Assembly: GCA_963719345.1 (NCBI GenBank)
Contig: CAVRCA010000003.1
Span: forward strand, 186,001 to 250,000
From: CAVRCA01 sp963719345
Lineage (GTDB): Bacteria; Pseudomonadota; Alphaproteobacteria; Acetobacterales; Acetobacteraceae
Direction of reading: 5' to 3'
Length of the DNA stretch: 64,000 nt
Shown: positions 19,140-28,590 of the stretch, in pieces
Position numbering within the stretch: position 1 is the first letter of the stretch
Layout of the letters: every line of letters begins with the position of its first letter
The notes under the pieces: model-generated
What the model was told of the DNA's origin: nothing
Database searches by the model: none
The model's input: the letters and a program-made list of their open reading frames with translations, nothing else
Translations under genes and position numbers: made by a program

Positions 19140-20513
19140 ATGGAGCAGAGACCAGCCGACGGCTTGCCGGTGCCGGCGCGCTACTGGGCGATCCTGACCA
19201 TCGCGCTTGGGCTGGTCATGGCCGTGCTCGACGGCGCGATTGCCAACGTCGCCCTGCCGACGATCGCCCGCGACCTGCAGGCGAGCGCCGCCTCGTCGAT
19301 CTGGGTGGTCAACGCCTATCAGCTCGCGGTGACGGTCTCGCTGCTGCCGCTCGCCTCGCTCGGCGAGATCATCGGCTACCGGCGGGTCTATCAGGCCGGG
19401 CTTGCCGTGTTCACCGTGGCATCGCTGCTCTGCGCGCGGTCAGACGGCGCTGACGACACTGGCGCTGGCCCGCATGGCGCAGGGGTTCGGCGCCTCGGGC
19501 ATCATGAGCGTCAACACGGCGCTGATCCGCTTCACCTACCCGCGTCGGATGCTGGGCACCGCGATGGGCATCAACGCGCTTCTGGTGGCGGTCTCCTCGG
19601 CGGTCGGCCCGACCGTCGCCTCCGCCATCCTATCGGTCGCCGGCTGGCCCTTGCTGTTCTACGTCAACGTGCCGATCGGCGTCGTCGCGTTCGCCCTCGG
19701 CTTGCGCGCCTTGCCGCACACCACGCGGGCGCCGCACCGCTTCGACCTCGCCAGCGCCGCCCTCAACGCGCTCGCCTTCGGCTTGCTGATCACCGCGATC
19801 GACGGCCTCGGCCAGGGCGAGAACCACCCGCTGGTGGCGGCGGAGCTGGTGCTCGGCGACGCTGGCCGCGGTCGCGCTGGTGCGCCGCCAGACGTCGCGC
19901 CCGGCGCCGCTGCTGCCGGTCGACCTGTTGCGCATCCCGGTGTTCGCGCTGTCGATCGCCACCTCGATCTGCTCGTTCGCGGCGCAGACCCTGGCCTTCG
20001 TGTCGCTGCCCTTCTTCCTGCAGGGCGCGCTCGGGCGATCGCAGGTGGCGACCGGACTGCTGATGACGCCCTGGCCGCTGACCGTCGCGGTGGTGGCACC
20101 GATCGCCGGCCGCCTGTCGGACCGCTATCCGCGCCGGGCTGCTCGGCGGGGTCGGCCTCGTCTGCATGGCGGCGGGCCTGCTGCTGCTCGCCGGCCTGCC
20201 GGCGCATCCGGCCACCGCCGACATCGTCTGGCGCATGGTGGTCTGCGGCCTCGGCTTCGGCCTGTTCCAGACGCCGAACAACCGCGCGATGCTCGGTGCT
20301 TCGCCCGCATCCCGCAGCGGTGCTGCGGGCGGCATGTTGTCGACCGCCCGGCTGTTCGGCCAGACCACGGGCGCGGCAATGGTTGCCGTGATTTTCGGGC
20401 TGTTCGCCCACAGCGGCACGACCGTCACGTTGCTGGTCGGCGCCGGCTTCTCCGTCGCCGCGGCGCTGGTCAGCCTGGTGCGACTGCGGCAGCCGCGCAT
20501 GCTTTCGGGGTGA
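19140..20513 (+). pseudogene. DHA2-type MFS multidrug exporter, three frame breaks
   Basis: About 457 residues in total across four frame segments. Segment one (19140-19436) has TIALGLVMAVLDGAIANVAL and SIWVVNAYQLAVTV, motif C-like and DHA2 features. Segment two (to about 19857) has GASGIMSVNTALIRFTYP. Segment three (to about 20133) has LVRRQTSRPAPLLPVDLL and QVATGLLMTPWPL. Segment four has FGLFQTPNNRAMLG and ends at 20513. Each junction needs one base. All conserved EmrB/QacA-like blocks remain and are in order, so either sequence error or very recent decay is possible; I lean to error. Probable role: proton-driven efflux of hydrophobic drugs. Confidence 0.7.
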
Positions 20514-20531
20514 AGGTCTGCCGACCGTCGG

Positions 20532-20765
20532 TCAATCCGACAGCAACTGCTCCAAGGTGAGCGGGCAGGCCTCCGGCACAGGCCGCGGCGGTTGCCCATC
20601 CACGGTGTCGGGCAGCGCCCGCAGCGCCCTCGCGTAGATGACAGCGACGTCGATCCGCTGGCGCATCCCGGGCGTGAGATCGTCGGCCGCCTGGATGCGG
20701 AAGCTGCGCGCCTCGCCTCGCTGCTCGGACCAGACCACGATGTCGGTCTCGTAGAGGTCGCTCAT
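20532..20765 (-). CDS. Shortened DUF29-like protein
   Basis: 77 residues. The beginning (LYETDIVVWSEQ) and the end (YARALRALPDT, then PEACPLTLEQLLSD) recall the two ends of DUF29 proteins, which are usually about 140 residues. The helical middle (roughly 60 residues) is absent, so this looks like an internally deleted or minimal member. DUF29 has no known function. It is convergent with the MFS gene, 18 bases apart. It lies 83 bases downstream of rmuC on the same strand. The similarity is from memory and needs a profile search. Confidence 0.45.
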   Translation of the reverse strand: MSDLYETDIVVWSEQRGEARSFRIQAADDLTPGMRQRIDVAVIYARALRALPDTVDGQPPRPVPEACPLTLEQLLSD

Positions 20766-20848
20766 GGGCCATGTTCTCTGTCGCGATCGGCACAGTCTGG
20801 CCAGCCAGGGCATTTGTCCGCGACCAAAGCGCGGCCCCGCCCCCGATC

Positions 20849-22306
20849 TCAGGCAACGCTCTCCATCTCGTCGTCCGTCTGCCGACCCTCCTCGCCCGAC
20901 CCGGTGGTCTCGAAGCCGAGCAGCCGGTCCGCCTCGCCCGGCTCGATCGTCAGCACCGCGCCGAGCTTCTTGCCGACTTGGCGCGTGCGCACCCGGGTCT
21001 CGTCGATGCTGCGGTTCAGCCTTTCCGCCCGTTCGGCCACCGCATCCAGCGACTTGTTGAGCTTGCCCCATTCGGTCTTCACGGCACTCAGCATGGCGGC
21101 GATGTCGGTGCTGCGGCGTTCCAGCACCATCGTGAGCTGGCCGATGCGGATGGTGTGGAGCAGCGCCGGCAGCAGGCTCGGCCCGACCACCATCACCCGA
21201 TGGTCGCGGCGGACGAACTCGATCAGGCCGGGCGAGCGGTTGACCTCCGAGAACAGCCCCTCTGTCGGCAAGTACATGATGGCGAAATCGACCGTGCGGG
21301 GGGCGACGATGTATTTTGTCGAGATGCGCTTGGCCTCGTCGCGGATGCGGCGCTCCAGCGCGCTGCGCGCCACCTTCTCCTCGTCCTTGTCGGCGGCCTC
21401 GGCGGCGAGCAGCAGCCGGTCGTAGTCCTCGGTCGGAAACTTGCTGTCCACCGCGAGGTAGATCGGCACGTCGCGATCCCGGATCGGCATGCGCAGCGCG
21501 AACTCGACGGTTTCCCCGCCGCCCTCGCGCACCCGGAAATTGCGCTCGTAGCCGTTCGGCAGCACGTCCTCGAGCAGCGCATCGAGTTGCGCCTCGCCCC
21601 AGCCGCCACGCGCCTTGACGTTGGAGAACAGGCGCTTGAGGTCGCCGACCTGGGCCGCCACCGTCTGCACTTGGCCGATCGCCTGCTGCACCTGCGCAAA
21701 TTTTTCGGTGACCTGCCGAAAGCTTTCTCCCAGCCGCTTCTCGAGCGCGGTCTGCAACTGCTCGTCCACGGCCGCGCGCATCTGCTCGAGCTTGGCCTCG
21801 TTGCCGCTGCGGATCTCTTCGAGCTTGCCGTCGACCCGGGTACGCAGTTGCTCCTGCTCGGCGCGCAGCACGGTGGCGAACTGGTCGAAGCCGGAGCGCA
21901 GGCGATCGGCCATCCCGGTGCGCAATTCGGTCAGGCTGGTCTGGGTCGCCGCATTGAACCGTTGCAGCACCACCCCCTGCTCGCGGGCGCCCTCCTGCAC
22001 CTTGTCGAAGGCGGCGGCAAAGCCACGGGCAGCGCCGTCCGCGACCACTTGGCGCAGGCCCCGGTCGAGGTCGGTGATCGCGCGCAGCTGCGTCTCGCCG
22101 TGCTCGCGCAGCCGACGATCGATCGCGTCAAGCCGTGCCAGTGGTCCGGGCCCGTCACCGCTGCCGAGCAACGCGGTCCGCAGCTCGCGCACTTCCCGTC
22201 CCTGGGCGCGCACCACGCCCGAAAGCCAGACGAGAATGGCCAGCAGGATCAGAGCCACCCCGATCGTGGCAAGCGAGCCGGGCGGCAGACGCGTCAACGT
22301 GTCCAT
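20849..22306 (-). CDS. rmuC: DNA recombination protein RmuC
   Basis: 485 residues. One membrane helix at residues about 12-32, a long coiled coil (about 35-215), then the RmuC nuclease-like domain with GGWGEAQLDALLEDVLP, YLAVDSKFPTEDYDRLL and FAIMYLPTEGLFSEVNRSPG. Family role: limits recombination-dependent inversions at short inverted repeats; the domain has a restriction-endonuclease-like fold. Intact and of usual length. A 104-base gap separates it from the glycosyltransferase gene upstream. Confidence 0.9.
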   Translation of the reverse strand: MDTLTRLPPGSLATIGVALILLAILVWLSGVVRAQGREVRELRTALLGSGDGPGPLARLDAIDRRLREHGETQLRAITDLDRGLRQVVADGAARGFAAAFDKVQEGAREQGVVLQRFNAATQTSLTELRTGMADRLRSGFDQFATVLRAEQEQLRTRVDGKLEEIRSGNEAKLEQMRAAVDEQLQTALEKRLGESFRQVTEKFAQVQQAIGQVQTVAAQVGDLKRLFSNVKARGGWGEAQLDALLEDVLPNGYERNFRVREGGGETVEFALRMPIRDRDVPIYLAVDSKFPTEDYDRLLLAAEAADKDEEKVARSALERRIRDEAKRISTKYIVAPRTVDFAIMYLPTEGLFSEVNRSPGLIEFVRRDHRVMVVGPSLLPALLHTIRIGQLTMVLERRSTDIAAMLSAVKTEWGKLNKSLDAVAERAERLNRSIDETRVRTRQVGKKLGAVLTIEPGEADRLLGFETTGSGEEGRQTDDEMESVA

Positions 22307-22410
22307 CGGGCCACCTAATCAGTCCAGCCGCGGATTCGGCGAGCGGGACGCCTCCATCTCGACGTATCAATAATTGGATGATATGGGAAACAAACGCGGA
22401 ACACAAGCCG

Positions 22411-23367
22411 TTACGCCATCTCGCGAGCCTCGCATTTCCCGGCGGCGGCGTAGGTGTCTGCTCCCATGGCCGTCAGGCGCGCCGCATGTTGCCGATCCGC
22501 CTCGTCGACGGTGTAGAACACGGTTGCCTTGTGCGTGTCTTGACCGATGAACTCGGTACTGAGCAGCCGGAACACGTTGCGGTCCGCGTCCATAGCCTTC
22601 GGGCTGTTGCGCAGTGGGATCGACCACCAGGGCAGCACGGCTTCGCACTTGGTCTTGTTGATCGCCAGGCAGTTCGGGTCCACCCAGCCGCCGATCGACG
22701 CAAACGCTCCCTGCCCCGGTCCCACCAATTCCCAGCGATCCTCGCAGATGGGACGTCGCGAGACCGGATGGACGAAGATCCGCCGGGAGTAGGCCCAGTC
22801 GCCGGCTGCGAGAGCGTTGCAGAGCGAAGAAAGATGGTCGGGCGCCCACCAATTGTCGTCGTCGAGATACGCGACGTATCGGCTGTGGGCGAGATAGCTC
22901 AGGATCGTGCGCAACGCGCCGCCGTCATACGCCGCGTGCAGTCCGCCGTTGCGTCGCGAGGTAGAGTAGCCCGGGTGGAACAGCAGCACGGAAAACCGCG
23001 CTGGCACTGCTTCCAGGAACGCCGTCAGACGGGCCAAGTCCCCCAGCACCCGGTCGAACCCGACCAGCACCTGGACCGTCCCGGAAAAATCCTGGCGGAG
23101 CACCGAGCCCACCGCCTCGGTGATGCTCGCACGCAGAAGCGTCGGCATGACGACTGCGCAATCGAACGGCTCCGTCGTGCGCGCGACGTCCGCACCATTG
23201 AACACGCGGAGAAACGCCGGCGTGACCGGCGGGCCCGGTTCGCCTCGCTCGGGCTGGCGGCCAAGTTGTGACAGCGGCCGCCAAAGATCCGCTCCGCGAG
23301 CGACCTGAATGTCGAACGGCTTAAGCCGGCGATTGGCAATCGCTTGCAGACGGGCTTTGAAGTTCAT
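22411..23367 (-). CDS. Family 2-like glycosyltransferase
   Basis: 318 residues of GT-A type. CAVVMPTLLRASITEAVGSVL is the nucleotide-binding opening; YVAYLDDDNWWAPDHLSSL carries the DxD motif. WSIPLRNSPKAMDADRNVFR and SRRIFVHPVSRRPICEDRW suggest a defined acceptor pocket. The N-terminal 60 residues have no clear domain. Acceptor and sugar are unknown. No other polysaccharide gene is adjacent. Its start ATG 23367 follows a 69-base gap from gapR, which lies upstream on the same strand. Confidence 0.75.
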   Translation of the reverse strand: MNFKARLQAIANRRLKPFDIQVARGADLWRPLSQLGRQPERGEPGPPVTPAFLRVFNGADVARTTEPFDCAVVMPTLLRASITEAVGSVLRQDFSGTVQVLVGFDRVLGDLARLTAFLEAVPARFSVLLFHPGYSTSRRNGGLHAAYDGGALRTILSYLAHSRYVAYLDDDNWWAPDHLSSLCNALAAGDWAYSRRIFVHPVSRRPICEDRWELVGPGQGAFASIGGWVDPNCLAINKTKCEAVLPWWSIPLRNSPKAMDADRNVFRLLSTEFIGQDTHKATVFYTVDEADRQHAARLTAMGADTYAAAGKCEAREMA

Positions 23368-23436
23368 CCGGCACGGTCCTGCTCCGAGCAGAGACCTACC
23401 CGAGGTTGTGTCGGAGTTGCAAACCGACCGGCCGGA

Positions 23437-23715
23437 TCACATCCCGAGCGCGCGCCGATAGACGTCGAGCAGGCTCTCCTGCTCCTCGACCTCGGCGGGC
23501 TCCTGCTTGCGGATGCGAAGCAACTGACGCATCACCTTGACGTCAAAGCCAGCGGATTTCGCCTCGGCGAAGATGTCCTTGATGTCGCTGCCGAGCGCCT
23601 TGCGCTCCTCCTCGAGCCGTTCGATGCGCTCGATGAGGCTGCGCAGCCGATCGGCGGCGATACCGCCGACCTTGCTGGTTTCGTCGACCTTCGTATCGGT
23701 CGCATCGAGGGCCAT
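23437..23715 (-). CDS. gapR: GapR family DNA-binding protein (DUF2312)
   Basis: 92 residues, full length. The signature VGGIAADRLRSLIERIERLE EERKALGSDIKDIF and then AKSAGFDVKVMRQLLRIRKQ is nearly invariant in the family. In Caulobacter GapR binds AT-rich or overtwisted DNA ahead of replication and transcription. It is small, helical and cytoplasmic. The gene stands between DUF1244 (same strand, upstream) and the glycosyltransferase (downstream). Presence of GapR supports an alphaproteobacterial origin. Confidence 0.93.
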   Translation of the reverse strand: MALDATDTKVDETSKVGGIAADRLRSLIERIERLEEERKALGSDIKDIFAEAKSAGFDVKVMRQLLRIRKQEPAEVEEQESLLDVYRRALGM

Positions 23716-23788
23716 CGCGCACGTCTCCAGGCTGCAAGGGCCGCGGGTCTAGCGGCCGCCCCAAGTCGCGGTCAACGCGGTGCCCGCC

Positions 23789-24100
23789 TCAGTGGCCCGG
23801 GTTGGCTTTCGCGAACGTCGCCTGCTGCTCGGCCGAGGCTTCCCGTTGGAATTTCTGCTGCCACTCCTTGTAGGGCATTCCATAGACGATCTCGCGAGCG
23901 TCGGGATCGGCGAGCGAGAGACCGCGTTGCTCGGCGCCCTCGCGATACCAGCGCGACAGGCAGTTCCGACAGAACCCGGCGAGGTTCATGAGGTCGATGT
24001 TCTGCACGTCGGCGCGCTCGCGCAGATGCTCGACGAGGCGGCGGAAGGCGGCGGCTTCGAGTTCCGTGCGGGTCTTTTCGTCGAATTCGGGGACGGCCAT
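23789..24100 (-). CDS. DUF1244 family protein
   Basis: 103 residues. The core VQNIDLMNLAGFCRNCLSRW and the following ADPDAREIVYGMPYKEWQQK define DUF1244, a small all-helical family of unknown function found mostly in proteobacteria. The two close cysteines (FCRNC) could bind a metal, but no ligand is known. ATG 24100 has GGAGG eight bases upstream. It lies 73 bases upstream of gapR and may be co-transcribed with it. Confidence 0.9.
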   Translation of the reverse strand: MAVPEFDEKTRTELEAAAFRRLVEHLRERADVQNIDLMNLAGFCRNCLSRWYREGAEQRGLSLADPDAREIVYGMPYKEWQQKFQREASAEQQATFAKANPGH

Positions 24101-24205
24101 GAGCAAACCTCCAGGATGCGTTCCGCCTGTACATGGCGCGCCGGCGCCGGCTTCGCCATACTCCGGCGCTGGAAGGAGGCGGCCAGATGGTGTGGGACGA
24201 CCACC

Positions 24206-25483
24206 ATGGGCTGGGATGACCACCGGGCACGGGCGGCGCTGCGGACGCTGTTCGATGCGGCGATCGTCGCCGCCGATCCGCGTGCCGTGCTGGCAGCCCA
24301 TCTGCCCGCCAAGCCGAAAGGGCGCTGCATCGTCGTCGGGGCCGGCAAGTCGGCGGCGCTGATGGCGGCGGCCCTGGAAGCGGCGTGGCCGGACGTCGAT
24401 CTCTCCGGCGTCGTGGTGACGCGCTACGACCACGCTTCCCCCACCGCGCGCATCCGGGTGATCGAGGCCGCCCACCCCGTGCCCGACGCCAACAGCGAGG
24501 CCGCCGCGCGCGCCATCCTCGCCGCCGTGCAGGACCTTTCGGCCGACGACCTCGTGCTCGCGTTGATCTCGGGCGGCGGCTCGGCGCTGCTCGCCCTGCC
24601 CGCGCCGGGTCTGACACTGGCCGACAAGCAGGAAGTCAATCGGGCGCTGCTCGCCTCCGGGGCCACCATCCACGAGATGAACGCGGTGCGGAAACATCTG
24701 TCGGCCATCAAGGGCGGCCGGCTGGCGGCCGCGGCGGCCCCGGCCCGGGTGGTCACGCTCGCCATCAGCGACGTCCCCGGCGACGACCCGGCGGTGATAG
24801 CGAGCGGCCCGACCGTGCCCGACCCGACCAGCTTCGCCGACGCCCGCACGCTGCTGGCGCGCTACGCCATCGCCCCCTCGCCGGCCGTCATGGCCCAACT
24901 CGCCCGGCCGGCGACGGACGAGACGCCGAAGCCGGGCAGCCTGCCGCACGCCTCCTTCCACCTCATCGCGACGCCGATGATGGCGCTGCGGCGGGCGGCG
25001 GACGTGGCGCGGGAACTCGGCCTCGCACCCTTGATCCTCGGCGATGCGCTGGAGGGCGAGGCGGCCGCAATGGGCACCGTGCTGGCCGGCGTCGCCCGCA
25101 GCGTCCGCGCGCACGGCCTGCCGCTGGCGCCTCCCGCCGTCGTGCTCTCGGGCGGTGAAACCACGGTGACGATCCGCGGCGGGGCGGCCGGGCGGGGCGG
25201 TCGAAACACCGAGTTTCTCCTCGGCCTCGCGCTGGCGCTCGGCGGCACACCCGGGATCTGGGCGGTGGCCGGCGACACCGACGGCATCGACGGGACCGAG
25301 GACGCGGCCGGCGCGATCGTGTCGCCCGATACGTTGGCGCGCGCCCGGGCGGCAGGTCTCGACCCGCAGGCGCGGCTCGACTCGCACGACAGCTATACGG
25401 TGTTCGACCGGACGGGCGACCTGGTCCGCGCCGGACCGACCCTGACCAACGTGAACGACGTACGCGCGATCCTGATTGCCTGA
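24206..25483 (+). CDS. Glycerate 2-kinase (DUF4147/TtuD family)
   Basis: 425 residues, intact. Motifs include GRCIVVGAGKSAALMA, LISGGGSALLALPAPG, VRKHLSAIKGGRLAAAAAP, AISDVPGDDP and VLSGGETTVTIRG ending in GGRNTEFLLGLALAL, all typical of the MOFRL/DUF4147 glycerate kinases. It phosphorylates glycerate to 2-phosphoglycerate using ATP, feeding lower glycolysis. Pyruvate kinase follows 26 bases later, a sensible pathway pairing (glycerate to 2PG to PEP to pyruvate). The start region has a short near-duplication: GACGACCACC and GATGACCACC 19 bases apart around the ATG. The chosen ATG is 24206; the preceding ATG 24187 runs into TGA. Confidence 0.88.
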   Translation: MGWDDHRARAALRTLFDAAIVAADPRAVLAAHLPAKPKGRCIVVGAGKSAALMAAALEAAWPDVDLSGVVVTRYDHASPTARIRVIEAAHPVPDANSEAAARAILAAVQDLSADDLVLALISGGGSALLALPAPGLTLADKQEVNRALLASGATIHEMNAVRKHLSAIKGGRLAAAAAPARVVTLAISDVPGDDPAVIASGPTVPDPTSFADARTLLARYAIAPSPAVMAQLARPATDETPKPGSLPHASFHLIATPMMALRRAADVARELGLAPLILGDALEGEAAAMGTVLAGVARSVRAHGLPLAPPAVVLSGGETTVTIRGGAAGRGGRNTEFLLGLALALGGTPGIWAVAGDTDGIDGTEDAAGAIVSPDTLARARAAGLDPQARLDSHDSYTVFDRTGDLVRAGPTLTNVNDVRAILIA

Positions 25484-25509
25484 TACGCCGCGCGAGGAGC
25501 GAACCGCCG

Positions 25510-26943
25510 ATGGCTGCCCGTCCCAAGCTGCGCCGCCGGCGCCGCACGAAGATCATCGCCACCCTCGGCCCCGCCAGTTCGTCCCCCGAGGTGCTGGCCC
25601 GGCTATTCCAGGCCGGCGCCGACGTCTTCCGGCTCAATTTCTCCCACGGCACGCATGAGGATCACGCCGAGCGGATCGCGGCGATCCGGGCGCTGGAAGA
25701 ACGATTTGGCCGACCGATCGGCATTCTGGCGGACGTGCAGGGACCCAAGCTGCGCGTCGGGCGGTTCGGCGGCGGGCGGGTGCATCTGCAGACCGGCCAA
25801 AATTTCCGCCTCGACCTCAACCCGACGCCGGGCGACGCGCGGCGGGTCAACCTGCCGCACCCGGAGATCATCGAGGCGGCCTCGCTCGGCTGCTCGCTGC
25901 TGCTCGATGACGGCAAGCTGCGGCTGCGCGTCGCGCGCAAGCGGGACGACGCGCTGGAAACCGAGGTCGTGGTCGGCGGCGCACTGTCGGACCGCAAGGG
26001 CGTCAACGCGCCCGACACGATGCTGCCGATCCCGGCGCTGACGGAAAAGGACCGGGACGACCTCGCCTTCGCCCTCGATCACGGGGTGAACTACATCGGG
26101 CTTTCCTTCGTCCAGCGCCCGGAAGACGTCGCGCAGGCGAAAGCCCTGATCGCCGGCCGGGCCTGGGTGATGACGAAATTGGAAAAACCGCAGGCGCTCG
26201 ACAACCTCGACGCCATCCTGGGGCTGTCGGACGCGGTGATGGTGGCGCGCGGCGATCTCGGCGTCGAGTTGCCGCCCGAGGAGGTGCCGCTGGCCCAAAA
26301 ACGCATCGTGCGCGCCGCCCGCCGGCTCGGATTGCCGGTGGTGGTGGCGACGCAGATGCTGGAGAGCATGATCAGCGCGCCCGCGCCGACCCGTGCGGAG
26401 GCTTCCGACGTGGCGACCGCGGTGTTCGACGGGGCCGACGCGGTGATGCTGTCGGGCGAGACGGCCGCCGGGCAGTTTCCCTACGAGGCGGTGAACATGA
26501 TGGACCGCATCGTCGCCCGCGTGGAGCAGGACCCGGGCTGGCGGGCGATCATCGAGGCGAGCCGGCCGGAGCCCGAGCATTCCACCGCCGATGCGATCGC
26601 GGCGGCGGTCCGCCAAGTCAGTCACACGATCGGGGCTAGCGCGATCATCGCCTTCACCGAATCCGGCAGCACGGCGCTGCGCGTCGCCCGCGAGCGGCCC
26701 GAGGCGCCGGTGATGGGCCTCACCCCCGACCTCAAGACGGCGCAACGCTTGGCCGTGGTGTGGGGCGTACACGCGATGGTGTCCGGCGAGGCGCACTCGA
26801 TGACGGACGCGGTCACCAGGGCCACCCGCACCGCCCAGGCGGAGGGTTTCGCCACCCACGGCCAGGACGTCGTCGTGGTCGCCGGCGTGCCGTTCGGCCA
26901 GACCGGCACCACCAACGCGCTGCGGGTCGCACGGGTGCGCTGA
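25510..26943 (+). CDS. pyk: Pyruvate kinase
   Basis: 477 residues, intact. It opens TKIIATLGPASSSPEVLARL. FRLNFSHGTHEDHAERI is the conserved nucleotide/metal site, VMVARGDLGVELPPEEVP the catalytic lid region and VVVATQMLESMISAPAPTRAE the signature helix; the active-site Lys is in VMTKLEKPQALDNL. The C-terminal regulatory domain runs from about 350 (AIAAAVRQVSHTIGASAI). It converts PEP and ADP to pyruvate and ATP. It is the second gene after glycerate kinase. It ends 159 bases before a small secreted protein gene. Confidence 0.95.
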   Translation: MAARPKLRRRRRTKIIATLGPASSSPEVLARLFQAGADVFRLNFSHGTHEDHAERIAAIRALEERFGRPIGILADVQGPKLRVGRFGGGRVHLQTGQNFRLDLNPTPGDARRVNLPHPEIIEAASLGCSLLLDDGKLRLRVARKRDDALETEVVVGGALSDRKGVNAPDTMLPIPALTEKDRDDLAFALDHGVNYIGLSFVQRPEDVAQAKALIAGRAWVMTKLEKPQALDNLDAILGLSDAVMVARGDLGVELPPEEVPLAQKRIVRAARRLGLPVVVATQMLESMISAPAPTRAEASDVATAVFDGADAVMLSGETAAGQFPYEAVNMMDRIVARVEQDPGWRAIIEASRPEPEHSTADAIAAAVRQVSHTIGASAIIAFTESGSTALRVARERPEAPVMGLTPDLKTAQRLAVVWGVHAMVSGEAHSMTDAVTRATRTAQAEGFATHGQDVVVVAGVPFGQTGTTNALRVARVR

Positions 26944-27102
26944 CGTTCCGTTCGGCTGGTGGGCTGCCGCCAGCAGGATGTCGGAGGTCAGAGCCCTTCC
27001 TTCCTCTCGCGGAGCAGCAACCCTTGCTCTGGCGGTTTCGTTAATTTTTTTGGCGCCGCAGGACGGTCCGTTATCGTTCGGCGGCAATCTGGGGAGGAAG
27101 CA

Positions 27103-27369
27103 ATGCGCGTGTTCAAAGGCGGCTTGATGCTGCTGCCGCTGATATTCGCCGTCGGCCTGTTCAATTTGCCTGCCCACTCGCAAACCCAAGCGCCCAAAAC
27201 CGGGGAAGGGCCGCGGGGAACTCCCGTCGCGCCGTCAACGATGCCGTCAGCCCAGCACGCTCCGCCCACAACCGCGGTCGGCAAGAGCACCAGCCCTTCG
27301 TCGCCGAACGCCGGTTCGGACACGGGGAGCGGCACCCCGTCCCGCCCGGAGCCGAAGCACAAGGAATAG
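27103..27369 (+). CDS. Small secreted Pro/Ser/Thr-rich protein
   Basis: 88 residues. A signal peptide (residues 1-24, cleaved after PAHS) precedes a low-complexity mature chain rich in Pro, Ser, Thr and Gly, ending in the charged tail PEPKHKE. No fold or function recognised. GGGGAGGAAG lies just before the ATG, a strong ribosome site. The upstream gap contains TTAATTTTTTT at about 27040, unusual in this GC-rich DNA, perhaps part of its promoter or of a weak terminator for pyk. The gene is convergent with ada. Confidence 0.6.
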   Translation: MRVFKGGLMLLPLIFAVGLFNLPAHSQTQAPKTGEGPRGTPVAPSTMPSAQHAPPTTAVGKSTSPSSPNAGSDTGSGTPSRPEPKHKE

Positions 27370-27402
27370 TCGAGACAAGAGCGACGAGCGAGCCGCCCGT
27401 CG

Positions 27403-28470
27403 CTAGCCCCGGCCATCCCTCGCCCGCTGTTCGGCTGCCAGCAGCGCGCGCTTGCGGGGCACACCCCAGCGGTAGCCGGTGAGGTCGCCCTTGCTGCCGA
27501 CCACCCGATGGCATGGCACCGCAAGGGACACCGGGTTGGTAGCGCAGGAGCGCGCCACCGCTCGGAGTGCGCGCGGCGCGCCGATCGTCGCCGCAAGCTC
27601 GGCGTAGGAGCGCGTCTCTCCCGGCGGAATGCGGCAGAGCGCCTGCCAGACCCGCAGCTGGAAGGCCGTCCCGCGCAAGTCGAGCGGCAAGGCGAGCGCC
27701 TGTTTCGGCTCCTCGATGAACGCGAGCACCGCGCGCACGGTCCCGGCCAGCGCCGCATCGTCCGACACGATTTTGGCGCGGGGGAAGCGGCGGCGCAGAT
27801 CGCCGAGCAGCGCGGCGTCCGGCTCGGCGAAGCCGAGGAAGCAGACACCAGCATCGGTCGCCCCCACAAGCAACCGGCCGAACAGGCAGTCGGCGAGTGC
27901 AGTGCGGATGACTTCTCCCGCCCCGCCCCGACGCAACGCGCCCGGAGTCATGCCGAGCAGCGCGTCGGTTTTTTCGTAGACCCGGCTCTCGGAGCCGTAG
28001 CCCGCTTCCGCCACGGCGTCGGCCACGCGGGTGCCGTCCGCGAGGGAGGCTTGCAGTCGGCGGGCCCGCACGCCTTCGGCGTAGCTGCGCGGCGTCAGGC
28101 CAGTGTGCTCGCGGAACATGCGGAGAAAATGAAACCGCGAGTAACCGGATCGTTGGGCCAGCGCCTCAAGCGAGGGAATGGTGTCGGATGCTTCGATGGC
28201 GGCGCAGGCGTCCTGCACGACGGCTTCGGCAAGGCGGGCACGCTCACCCTTGGGGTCACACCGCTTGCAGGCCCGGAACCCCGCCTGCTCGGCGTCCGCC
28301 ACCGATCCGAAGATCCGGACGTTGCGGCGCAACGGGCGAGGCGACGGGCAGTCCGGCCGGCAGAACACGCCCATCGTGGTGACGGCATAGAAATAGTCGC
28401 CGGCCTCCCGGCGGTTGAGCTGGCTCCAAAGCTGGTCGTCCGGCGCGTGGTCGGTCACGATGTGCGTCAT
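27403..28470 (-). CDS. ada: Ada-type methylated-DNA methyltransferase and regulator
   Basis: 355 residues, full length. Domain order: zinc methyl-phosphotriester domain with MGVFCRPDCPSPRP and ACKRCDP (four Cys), AraC-type helix-turn-helix (LEALAQRSGYSRFHFLRMFR), and O6-methylguanine methyltransferase with active site SLAVPCHRVVGSKGDLTGY. It repairs methyl damage by suicide transfer and, when methylated, activates its regulon. ATG 28470 was chosen because an upstream in-frame GTG/ATG extension has no homologous character. It is divergent from the flavodoxin gene at 28591. Confidence 0.92.
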   Translation of the reverse strand: MTHIVTDHAPDDQLWSQLNRREAGDYFYAVTTMGVFCRPDCPSPRPLRRNVRIFGSVADAEQAGFRACKRCDPKGERARLAEAVVQDACAAIEASDTIPSLEALAQRSGYSRFHFLRMFREHTGLTPRSYAEGVRARRLQASLADGTRVADAVAEAGYGSESRVYEKTDALLGMTPGALRRGGAGEVIRTALADCLFGRLLVGATDAGVCFLGFAEPDAALLGDLRRRFPRAKIVSDDAALAGTVRAVLAFIEEPKQALALPLDLRGTAFQLRVWQALCRIPPGETRSYAELAATIGAPRALRAVARSCATNPVSLAVPCHRVVGSKGDLTGYRWGVPRKRALLAAEQRARDGRG

Positions 28471-28590
28471 GGTCGTCGGCTCCCTGTGGCCGGGCGGCGA
28501 GTCGCCCGTGCACTGCTGACCCAAATCTGTGACGGAACCCATGCTGCTGCCATCCGTCCCTTGCCCTCACTCGATCCGCTCGCCCCCGCG

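Noticed and set aside
27508..28590. Long N-terminal extension of the flavodoxin frame
   Set aside because: It is antisense to the ada gene and lacks any fold; the FMN-binding motif starts right at ATG 28591.
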